From NCBI GenBank assembly GCA_031002005.1, contig CM061920.1, forward strand, positions 116,736,095 through 116,800,094: a DNA stretch of 64,000 nt, read 5' to 3'. A program made the translations under genes and the position numbers. The notes beneath the pieces are model-generated. The model was not told where the DNA came from and made no database searches. It worked only from the letters and a program-made list of their open reading frames with translations. The stretch comes from Vandiemenella viatica. Lineage: Eukaryota > Arthropoda > Insecta > Orthoptera > Morabidae. Below, piece after piece: positions 55,606 to 64,000 of the stretch. Position 1 is the first letter of the stretch, and each line of letters opens with the position of its first letter.

Positions 55606-55842
55606 AATGGCTGAGCGTTAACGCTATGGCTCCGCATTCGAGATTAAGCCAGTTTGAATTCCTATCCTGCTATCGAGATTTGGATTTTCCTTCGTTTCTC
55701 CAAGTCACTTCGTGTGAATGGCGGGATTATTTATTCGAAAACCCATGGTCCGAATTCCTTCCCATTCCTTGTCTCCATTCCCTTCCCACCTTTAATGACT
55801 TAGAAGTCGACGAATCGTAAATCCAGACGCATAATAATAAAT
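55606..55842 (+). mobile_element. SINE-A copy, old
   Basis: Head ATGGCTGAGCGTTAACGC, body TTTCTCCAAGTCACTTCG and TGTGAATGGCGGGATT, then TTTAATGACTTAGAAGTCGA. It is strongly diverged from the 55149 copy, and the A tail is decayed into AATAATAA. Confidence 0.8.
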
Positions 55843-56268
55843 TGATATAATAATATTATTTAGTTTTTCTTCTCCCTGACGATGGTGCGAACCTGTTATA
55901 GTCCACCTAACGTAACCAGACGACATGATTTCGACGATGTTGAAGCCCGAGAAGATTTCTTTCAGTGTTACCTCTGTGAAAGCTTTCATAGTTACGTGTG
56001 CAGTTTATTAAGAAGCACTCAGTTATGACTGTAAGCCCCGGATTCTTAGGTTCGAACCTATTTTGTTCCCAACTTAATATCCTCGAAATTTTAACTTTCT
56101 CTTACGTCTACTGTATAAACTAATAATATTCATAAATTTAATAGGACCTAAAATAACCTAATTTTTATGTTATGACCTAAAATGACCTAATTCAGTTTTT
56201 AGACCCTAAAATGACCTAATTCGATGTACTGATCCACTTCGACTATAATTTTGTTACTTAAACAAATG

Positions 56269-56537
56269 TCCAACCGGATTATCTTAGGGCTACGGTCCGT
56301 GGAAGACTCCATGGGGACCCAACCGTCAGCTGTTCTGACATGGTATTCCGTGGTTTTCCTTTTCCCCTCCAGGCAAATGCCGGAACAGTGCCTTATGGAC
56401 AGATTACGGGTAGCTGCTTCCTTTTCCCCATTCCTTCTCAAAAATTTCGTTTTCTTCTTCTACATCGATCCAAGTTAATGTTACGTGGCGATCCGGCCAG
56501 TCACCATCACCAGATGTATCTATTATTACGTGAAATT
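56269..56537 (+). mobile_element. SINE-B inside hAT-A copy 2
   Basis: Same block as 6021-6285: CCGGATTATCTTAGGGCTAC head, CGTGGTTTTCC and CTCCAGGCAAATGCCGG body. Its position within hAT-A is identical in both copies. Confidence 0.5.
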
Positions 56538-59500
56538 CAGGGGCGCCGACTCTGTGAGTGCTCGGGGGCTCCAGCACCCACGAGAAATAAGTAGTGGGTG
56601 CAGAGCACCCATGAACATAGATACCGAAATTAATCTGTAATCGACTTTCAGTGATAACTTTATTACCGACTCACAAGCCGCGTGGCAGAGCTAGACGTCT
56701 CGACGAGCTTGCAGGACTGGGTGTCATACCCAAGGACAATACCTAACACCAATTAGTAAGTGGTAAGTAATCTGTGACGAGCACGTAAACCAACACGCCT
56801 CCGCCCTCCGTCGCGCCACTCCCGTTCTCCGCTGCTGCGGCTCACGGCTCTGGCAGGCTAGTAAATAAAGCGCGTGTTGTTATTCTGTTTATTTCAGAAA
56901 ATTGGTTGCTTAGATGGATAAATTCGTCGATAGAAATCGTGAGTTGCCAAAATCTCAACCTTACACTAGTAGCTCTTCTCAACATAGTACAGCTCGACAA
57001 GACTGACAAGAAAATGTTATTTCTGCAAATTCATGAGAAAAGGAGCAGTTTTCACAGTGGTAGACAATTTTTCCTTGGCTGTTTTATATTGAAGATATAG
57101 ATGAAGTGTTTCGACCAATCTGTAAAGAAATCATATCTAGTGACATTTCTGCGCCGAAAAAATTCGAGACTTCATGATTCCACCATGGCATTCACTCAAA
57201 GTAGATTTTTTTCATCTAGCAATAAAGCTTTACAAATGATTAAAAAAGTATTGATATTCTGACCTTCACTGTTTTTGTGTATTGCATAAGGATCGTTAAG
57301 AATGTGGCGCGAATGAACACTGCATATTATCAAAAATAAACTTGAAGATACCAAAATAGCTAGAACCGTCTTCTTAAAATTTATTTCAACTTTTCGTTTT
57401 TTAATGAACCGAGTCCTAGCTTTAAGGGGCCACGAGGATGAACATTCAAATTACATTCGATTCTTGAAGCTGCTATAACAGGATGTTGCGAGTTAAAGTC
57501 GTGGTTCCAGCGCAGCGGATATAGACGGTTATCATACGTTATCACTAACAACTTTGATTAGCATAATCAAACCAGTACAAAATGCTGTCTATTACTCAAT
57601 TATGGTAGATGAAACTAGTGTTATTTCAAACAGTCAATAAGTCACATTCTGTTTTCGCTTAAAATAAATGAAACTGTTATTTATTTGTCATATGGCTAAG
57701 CAACTAAAGCAATACAGATAAATATATAAAATACATACAACTACTAGAACGATGGTAGCATTAAAAAATCGATGTCCAGTTGTTGCAGCTATGCCATGAA
57801 GAAGTTGCAGCACTGAAAACATAATGAAATGTTCCATCCTACTTTCAAAGAGGGCTGTACTCCACACTCTCTGAGAAGGAGCTCTGCTGTCAGAGACAGG
57901 AGAATCCTGAAGTCTCCACTTATAAGAGCATGGATTGTATTTGGCGTCGCCTATTCTTAGTCGTTTTATTTTGACCCACTGGTGTCTCTTCATATGGAAT
58001 CCCGGAAATCCAGTTGTGTGATCTTCAATATCTTGATGTTTCATAGATGCAGACTTCCAGCTTCGCCTAACACACGAAACTATTATCAGTCTCTATAAAG
58101 CGGTATCCACAACATCCGAAAATTTGTTTAAAATTTTCAATGACTTACGAAGAAGATTCGACATAAATATCAAGATGTGCAGGGGACTATGTACAAATGG
58201 CGCTGCTAGTGTTATTCGAGCGCATACTGGCCTTCAATTGTGGGTTAAAGCAGTCGAAGCAAGAGCAATTCACGTGCATTGCGTCGCTCATTCGTTACAC
58301 TTGATTGTTCGAAACTCAATGGAAAAAGTGCTTGCAATAAGAGATTTTTTAGCGTTAGTAAGAAAGCTTATTGCCTGTGTACATGGTTCAACCATACCCC
58401 AAGATTGTTTTCAATTACTATAGGCAGTTGAGGAAGCTGAAAACCATTCTCTGCGGCATGTTTGCCCAGCAATATGGTGTTGTATATCTTCATCGAAAAC
58501 TATTCTAAACAATTATAGTAACCTGCTAAGTTTTTTTAACGACAGAAAAAGTCAAAAGATAATGCCCTTGCGAAAGCAAAATGGTTTTTTAAAAAGTCTA
58601 CAGTCTTTTGAATCTCTTTCTACTATCAAATTTCTGATAGAAATTCTCTATCTTATCGAAGCTCTGAATACAACTTTATCAAAAACTTCTTTGCATCTGC
58701 TAAAAGCTGTCAGTAATTTTAATACTGTAAAGCACATTATAAAGGTTTTCTCAAAAGATAGACGATTCATCAAGTAAACTTCAGCTGACTTTATCGAAAT
58801 AGCTATATATTTTGAGGTGTTAGATAAAGTCGTAGGCTGTATTAACAAGCGCTTTAATACAAATGATATTTCAGATTTGAGTAACATGGAACTACAGTAT
58901 TTCTTACTGAGCAAGCAGCAGATTTGTGAAACAGTTTCTATATTGATAACTTTGATGTGGATCGTTTTATTCTTCATCGCAAAATGCTTTTAAATATTAC
59001 ACGAATAAAAAATGTCAGTCTGAAAAATGTGGAAGACATTGTTTAATTTATAATTTATCATTTGTACTATGATAGGTATCCGTTCTTCATTGTTGAAACT
59101 ACCATTTTTTTTACTAGTATTTTTTTTTCTTCTCCTTTGTATCACTGTACTAATTGCTAGCGGACTTAAAAAACAGATGCAATAATAAAATTCTGAGTTC
59201 TACCAGGGGTACAAAATCATTAGTAAACTATTCACTATTATTATAAACTTGAAAATCTAAAAGTTTGCTTCCCAATCACGTCCAAAAGACCGGACCCATT
59301 TTACTGGCGTGGAATAGAATTTAGAAAATGTAAAATCTTGCTGTGCTAAGCTGTCTTATAACTTGTAATCTACTGGAGGGATTTGGATACGATTATCATT
59401 ATTACGTAAGACAAGCTGATGCCCGCGACTTCCTTCGTTTTCGTTAAAACTTTTGAAAGTTTTTTTTTTGGTACGAAATCTTAAATCTTTCCAGGGTGAA

Positions 59501-59650
59501 AAATAGCTTAAGTTACTTCCTGCAAAATCAACATCTGCCAATGAAAACCTTTCAAAATCGGTTCATACACTTTGCCAATTCTTTTAAAACAACTTGAGTC
59601 ATCAAATGAGCATGAGCACCCATGAGGATTTCTGAAAGCCGGCGCCCCTG
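56538..59650 (+). mobile_element. hAT-C, nested in hAT-A copy 2
   Basis: Left end CAGGGGCGCCGACT, right end complement of CAGGGGCGCCGGCT (59650). The flanks ACGTGAAATT (left) and ACGTGAAT (right) are an imperfect 8-bp duplication; hAT-A copy 1 has a single ACGTGAAT at this place. Length 3113 bp. It carries a ZMYM/TTF-type transposase remnant and a further ~400-bp foreign block. Confidence 0.86.
56914..58980 (+). pseudogene. hAT-C transposase (ZMYM1-like), decayed
   Basis: It starts MDKFVDRNRELPKSQPY at 56914. Later comes YSIMVDETSVISNSQ near 57595 (first catalytic Asp), followed by ~400 bp of unrelated sequence, then ETIISLYKAVSTTSENLFKI at ~58080. The frame continues into the ORF 58124-58423 with MCRGLCTNGAASV and AIHVHCVAHSLHLIVRNSME, the C-x-x-H segment of the family. 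The remaining frame (58562-58777) is leucine-rich with FNTVKHII. The C-terminal dimerisation motif is not clear. Multiple stops. Confidence 0.8.
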
Positions 59651-60458
59651 ACGTGAATCCTAAGATCCAAGACGCTGCAAATGTGAGCAGTATGGGAATG
59701 ATACCTAACATAGTCCGAGGGTTAAAGCCGAACTTGGAGGGTAAACGAACTATGTTTTACGTGTAAAACGGAAGAATTTACTTTAAAATTGGAATAACTA
59801 TTCACCACAATATTAAATGATGTGTTTTAACCTAATTGTTGACAGTAACATTGAGAAAAAGCTGTAACAATGCGGTGTGGCAACTTCACATTATTACAAA
59901 GGTTTACATTCAGTAGAAACAAATCGACAAAGCAAGTTTTTAAACATAGCACGTTAAACATTAACAATCTCAGGAATGCAAACCCTTTCTGATAAATTAA
60001 CAGTTGTATACCGTCATCGTTCAGTGTTAACACGGCAATTAAAATATTGTGTAGACCTACATAAGTTTAGTTCCTTAATTAAAAGCAATAATACCTTAAA
60101 AGAATTCCTCAAGAAGCAGTCACCTGCGAGAGTGGTTAGGGATGAATAAGAACTTTTCTACAGATGAGAGAAAATTATATATTGTCAAGCATGTGTGAAA
60201 CCAGTAAGTTTAATTTTTTTTATATACATGTATCTTTTATAATTTTAAAAAATAAATTAGATTTTATTTGTTTTCATTTCTAAAGTAACGTAAAGTGACA
60301 GAGTCTAGACTGCTGGATGAAATTTCATAATATTAACTGGCTATTGTCAGGGGTATTATATTTAGGTGGACTATTTTTATTTTTGCCTTCTATATAAGTG
60401 ACTGCAGAAAAATGATACCACCTACTACAGTATCAGAATTCAGTAACTCATTTGGCAA
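59651..60458 (+). other. hAT-A copy 2 noncoding part and exon 1
   Basis: This aligns to copy 1 at 6275-6625 and 9850-10230. It contains the first-exon remnant (CTGCGAGAGTGGTTAGGGAT, then AACTTTTCTACAGATG), the donor CCAGTAAGTTTAA and an intron. Here the exon is frameshifted relative to copy 1. Confidence 0.6.
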
Positions 60459-60518
60459 ATGTTACCAGGGAGAAACGCTTCCGAACAGAAGCACAGTTTC
60501 ATTACAAGTTCAAAGGGG

Positions 60519-62586
60519 GAAGAAAAATTTATTCCAAAGCAGAAAATAAAGAGAAGTAGAGAACCTATGTACTATAATAGGGAAGTGAGGAGGTTAAAGA
60601 GGTTGGTAAGAAAAGAACATAACAGAGTTAAGAGACAGCAGGGTAGTAGGGAATATTTAAAACAACTAAACAAGAACTTAATAACAGCAAAGAAAATGGC
60701 TAAAGATGGGTTTATGAAGACTATTGTCAGTGCAGGAGGACCATTGACTGATGCATCTAGAAATTTATATGGCTATATCAGGAAACTGAGGGGAAGGGAG
60801 GGTGTAGAGACACTTATAGATATGGATGGAGAAGAAATTACTGACGATTTGAAAAAGGCAGAGATTTTAAGTAACTTTATAAATGAATGTAACTGGTTCA
60901 GTGAAAGCATTAGGGATAATGAATCAGAAACAGGAGGGTCTAATTCGGAGAACGAGCTTAACAACACAATTAGAAATGACGATAGTAAAAAATTTGATAT
61001 CTATCCTGAGGAAATCATGAAGGAAATAAGAAAAATGAAAAAAAATAAAGGGGCTGGTGAAGATAATATTACTACAGATATCTTAAAGATAGCCGGATGT
61101 GACATTGTACCTTATCTTGAAATATTATTTAAATTGAGTCTAGACACTTGCTGCTTACCACAGGACTGAAAAGTGCAATAGTAGTACCGGTACATAAGGG
61201 AGGGGTGAGAAATAGAGTAGAGAATTACATGCCAATCAGTTTGACATCAGTGGTAGGTAATTAATGGAAAGATTGATATTCAACCACATCAGAAATATAT
61301 GTGAGGAACGTAAGTGGTTTTCAAGCAGGCAACATGGTTTCAGGCAAGGATATTCATGCGAGTCTCAGTTGGTGGGATATATGCAAGATATTTCAGATGA
61401 AATTGACAAGGGAGGCCAAATTGATAGTGTAGCACTAGATCTGTCTAAGGCGTTTGACAGAGTAAGCCATAAAATGGTAGTAAATAAGGTAAAAACCATT
61501 GGAGTGGATAAGAAAGTCATTTGCTGCGTAGAAGAATTTTTAAAAGGTAGAAAATAGAAAGTTAGGGTAGGAAATGTAGTATCAAATGAAGTGGAAGTAA
61601 AAATGGGTGTGCCCACAGGGTAGCGTATTGGGACCATTGCTGTTCATTATTCTAATGAATAATTGTGTTGATTGTTTTACTATCTGAAATTAGATTGTTT
61701 GCAGATGACATAATGCTGTATAAAAGAATCAGAACTATAGAGGATTGTAAACAGTTGCAGGGTGATCTGGACAGGATATCTAATTGGGTTGGTAAACATG
61801 GAATGAAGATAAATGCAAAGAGGAGTCAGCTTATTAGATACACAAATAAAAAAAAAAAAGGTTAATTATGAATATAAGGTGGGGAAACTTGAAATGAAGA
61901 CTTGAAATGTAAATATCTTGGAATTACTTTTGATAACAAACTTAACTGGGCAGGACACATAGGACAGGTGGTAGGAAAAGGTTTCAAAGTTCTGCACTTG
62001 TTGGAGAGAGTGATGAGGGGATGTACGAGAGAAGTCAAGGAATTGGGTTACAAAACATTGGTCAGACCATTGCTCGAATATGGTAGTGTAGTATGGGACC
62101 CTCATTTTACGTATCAAATACAGGAGTTGGAGAGGGTGCAAAAAAGGGCTGCTAGATTTGGAAATTATCGCAGAATGCAATCAGTGACGGATATGATAAA
62201 GGAGCTGGAATGGGATTCATTGCAAGACAGGAGGAGGATGAGAAGGGTCATGGGGGTGTACAGGGCATATACTGGCGATGAGGCATGGAAAGATATTGCA
62301 ATAGGTATGAAAAGTAGTGCATGGAAGGGAAAAGATGACCATGACCACAAGCTGGCACTCGATTTCAGGCACAAGGTTGTGGGAAGATTCTCTTTTTTAG
62401 GAAAGGGTGTCAGGGATTTGAATGAGTTATCAAGAGAATGATGAATAATTTACAGAAGACTTTGAAAGAATTTGAAGATAAAATATTTAGAGGGCAAATG
62501 TAGGTAGGTGCAGGATAGGGGGAAGATGGGTGTTTGGGGAAATTGCCACCGGAGCCTGTGCTCCATTGCAATTAAATTAAATTAAA
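60519..62586 (+). mobile_element. LINE-J copy 3, best preserved, in hAT-A exon 2
   Basis: It inserts into the hAT-A exon after TTCAAAGGGGG (60518); hAT-A sequence resumes at GTGCAGAAGATTCG (62595). Copy 1 of hAT-A has the uninterrupted site near 10305. The 5' end is truncated before the endonuclease. The 3' end is CATTGCAATTAAATTAAATT, a short TTAAA-type tail. No perfect target duplication is evident. Confidence 0.88.
60530..62441 (+). pseudogene. LINE-J reverse transcriptase and C-terminus
   Basis: Blocks in order: linker (YYNREVRRLKRLVRKEHNR), IRKMKKNKGAGEDNITTDIL, a stop, KSAIVVPVHKGGV and NYMPISLTSV, SRQHGFRQGYSCESQLV, VALDLSKAFDRVSHKMV (catalytic Asp), GVP-GSVLGPLLFIILMNN with a one-base insertion, RLFADDIMLYKRI (FADD box intact), LDRISNWVGKHGMKINAKRS, YLGITFDNKLNWAGHIGQVV, LVRPLLEYGSVVWDPHF and ELERVQKRAARF, ending at 62441. 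Few lesions separate the blocks, so it is the youngest LINE-J here. Note that the apparent start at 60459 is hAT-A sequence fused by chance. Confidence 0.9.
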
Positions 62587-63266
62587 ATATTAAGCTGGGT
62601 GCAGAAGATTCGTTTCACCTGCCTCTGTGTGAAGCTCTCACTGCCGCTAATATACAAGTTTCAACAGTCCAGAATGCAGTCCTGAAAACCATTTTGGAAG
62701 AATTTTGCAACAGAAAAATATGAGATGAATTCACTTTAAGAAAGAATTACTTGCCTCAGCTGCAAGTGAAAACCACTGAAGAACTAGTGGACATTGCTGA
62801 CCACTTCATCTGGTTAAGTGTAGATGAAACGACAGATGCCTGCGGCAGATACATAGCGTTGTTGTGGGCAAGCTCGCATGTGAGGGACGTAGTATACCCC
62901 AAGTCATTATGTGCAGAGAATCTCCAATGATTTAACCAGTCTACTGTGGTAATTGCTGTAAGGGATGCATCAAAACTGTTGTGGCCAGGTCCAGAACACG
63001 AGGATAAATTGTCGTTGGTGACAGACAGTGCAGCTTATACGATAAAAGCAGGGGAGTGTTTGAAGGCATTCCATCTTCGAATGATCCATGTCACCTGTCT
63101 AGCTCATGGGCTGCACCAGGTAGCTGAAAAAAATCGGGAACAGCACCCTGTAGTTAAAGAGATAATTCCTTCAGTGAAGAAAATGTTCCTGAAAGCGCCA
63201 AGTCGAGTCGTTATTTTCAGGGAGAAGCTTCCATCGATACCCCTCCTTCCCGAGCCAGTAGTGACT
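62587..63266 (+). pseudogene. hAT-A copy 2 transposase, middle part
   Basis: Downstream of LINE-J the exon continues with LPLCEALTAANIQVSTVQN-like text, then IADHFIWLSVDETTDACGRY (~62800-62850). This catalytic Asp segment is deleted from copy 1. It continues with LVTDSAAYTIKAGECLKAFH and MIHVTCLAHGLHQVAEK (63015-63130), and ends at the next insertion after GAGCCAGTAGTGAC. The dimerisation region is beyond the window. Frameshifts are present. Confidence 0.82.
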
Positions 63267-64000
63267 AGGGATTGCAATCCAGCAAAGCGGGATCCCGCAA
63301 TCCCGCGGGATCCGGCATCATTAGACAGTCTGGCGGATCCCGCACAAAATTAAGCGGATCCGCAATCCGCAAAATCCGGCGGAAACGCGTGTCAGTCTGC
63401 GTGACTCGCTGCCCCACTCGGTCTCTGTCGGAATATTTTGCACTGTTTGCCTGTACCCTTCCAGTTGGAAATTGACTCATGTGAACAAGCGTTTGTTTTT
63501 GTCAACCTTCGTCATTCGTAAGTAAATAAATACACTTTTACGTATTCATCAAAACTTACGTTTGTTTCGAGTACACATTTCTGTAATTTGAGTTATGGTG
63601 CGTATTTAGTACGATTTTCTAACTATATAATTATTTTTAAGTGTCGCAAACGTTATCTGAACTACACGACCAAGCGTGATGGTGTAACGGCTAGCGTTCT
63701 GGCCTCGAATTCGGGAGGACGGCTGTTTGAATCCCCGTCCGGGCATCCAGATTTGGGTTTTGCATGGTTTCCCAAATCACTCCAGGCAAATGCCGGGATG
63801 CTTCCTTCAAGAGGTCATGACCGAATTCCTTCCCATTCCTTGCCCGTATCCTTTCCCGTCTCTAAAGACATCGCTGTTAGAGAGATGTTAAGCAGGTAAA
63901 AAAAAAAAAAAAAAAGAACTACACGGTTACAGCTTTTTATTCACGGTTTCATTATTCCCATTTTCTGTATTTGCAGATAAAGTAATTGTGACAATTTACT
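63267..64000 (+). mobile_element. Left end of a fourth hAT-like element (partial)
   Basis: It begins TAGGGATTGCAATCC exactly where hAT-A copy 2 departs from copy 1. Next come repeated GCGGGATCC / GGATCCCGC motifs (63287-63375), resembling subterminal transposase-binding repeats of hAT elements. The 8 bp before it, GTAGTGAC (63259-63266), is the expected target duplication, but the other end is outside the window. No coding part is visible yet. A SINE-A lies inside. Confidence 0.6.
63669..63915 (+). mobile_element. SINE-A copy with 10-bp target duplication
   Basis: Head CCAAGCGTGATGGTGTAACG, GGCTAGCGTTCTGGCCTCG, B box GTTTGAATCCCC, body CATGGTTTCCCAAATCACT and CCAGGCAAATGCCGGGATGC, A-tail to 63915. 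The flanks GAACTACACG (63659-63668 and 63916-63925) are identical, so insertion by LINE machinery is clear and recent. Confidence 0.93.

Larger units (their letters stand above)
55081..55842 (+). repeat. Repeat block R, copy 2, interrupted by a SINE
   Basis: Paralogue of 49730-50260 in opposite orientation. Between GCTGCTAAAAATTAAAAA (55120) and AAGAAAGGGAGAGAGG (55400) it carries an extra full-length SINE-A that copy 1 lacks. It ends in a second, older SINE-A (55606-55842) shared with copy 1. Confidence 0.7.
56032..63266 (+). mobile_element. hAT-A copy 2, three times interrupted
   Basis: It starts TAAGCCCCGGATTCTTAG at 56032 like copy 1 and follows it through the SINE-B block, the noncoding part (59651-60110), exon 1 (~60110-60200), intron, exon 2 (~60400-60518 and 62587 onwards). 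It is interrupted by hAT-C (56538-59650) and LINE-J (~60519-62586), and is cut off at 63266 by another element. The right terminus is not in the window. It lacks LINE-K of copy 1. Confidence 0.87.

Noticed and set aside
60459..60560. ORF start that looks like a protein fused to a reverse transcriptase
   Set aside because: The first ~20 codons are hAT-A exon sequence and the rest is LINE-J; the junction is the LINE insertion point, so it is a chance fusion.

Overview
The window reads as one stretch of a large, transposon-dense animal genome, most probably an insect; the polyneopteran lineages (stick insects, termites, roaches, orthopterans) fit best. The evidence is the repertoire: tRNA-derived SINEs with a poly-A tail, CR1/Jockey-type and RTE-type LINEs, Penelope-like elements with a GIY-YIG domain, hAT, Tc1/mariner, PIF/Harbinger and Helitron-like DNA elements, spliced transposase exons and AT-rich filler. 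The species cannot be named from this. I find no rRNA, CRISPR, operon or bacterial gene. The only hint of a host gene is a THAP-type first exon at the extreme left (minus strand, ~172-292) beside a short CpG-rich stretch.

Layout. 0.2-2.4 kb: THAP exon, hAT (zf-TTF/DUF4371 type) remnant, 3' piece of a CR1/Jockey-type LINE ('LINE-J'). 2.4-4.7 kb: Penelope remnant split by a complete mariner-like element (2624-3955). 5.78-11.63 kb: 'hAT-A' copy 1 with an exact 8-bp target duplication, carrying a LINE ('LINE-K') that itself carries a second complete hAT ('hAT-B', 7738-9756, exact 8-bp duplication). 11.8-15.3 kb: a diverged direct repeat, a SINE, LINE-J scraps, Penelope RT remnant. 15.3-23.2 kb: Helitron-like elements (5' TC, 3' hairpin plus CTAG) whose core has become a satellite of ~334-bp dimers. 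23.2-27.3 kb: mostly unassigned, with a 39-bp-arm hairpin, a direct duplication and an hAT MITE. 27.3-30.6 kb: Penelope C-terminus abutting a long minus-strand LINE ('LINE-L') that carries a MITE; then exactly 1000 N (30648-31647).

31.6-37.9 kb: LTR retrotransposon with both LTRs, a broken gag and a protease-like ORF but no RT, RNase H or integrase. 37.9-41.3 kb: head-to-tail Helitron-like elements with a 147-bp internal repeat. 41.4-44.4 kb: RTE-type LINE cut by a PIF/Harbinger element (TTA duplication). 44.9-47.6 kb: Harbinger transposase remnant, a small TIR element and a 2-kb Harbinger-like element (TAA duplication) containing LINE-J sequence. 49.0-51.8 kb: mariner C-terminus split by a SINE, a repeat block, a LINE RT fragment. 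52.3-54.7 kb: element with ~270-bp inverted termini. 56.0 kb to the end: hAT-A copy 2, broken by a third hAT ('hAT-C'), by LINE-J and at 63267 by the left end of a fourth hAT-like element that runs off the window.

No gene network is apparent. The coherence lies in insertion history: at several sites a paralogous empty site, or restoration of a reading frame when the insert and one target copy are ignored, supports the order of events. Nearly all coding pieces carry stops or frameshifts.
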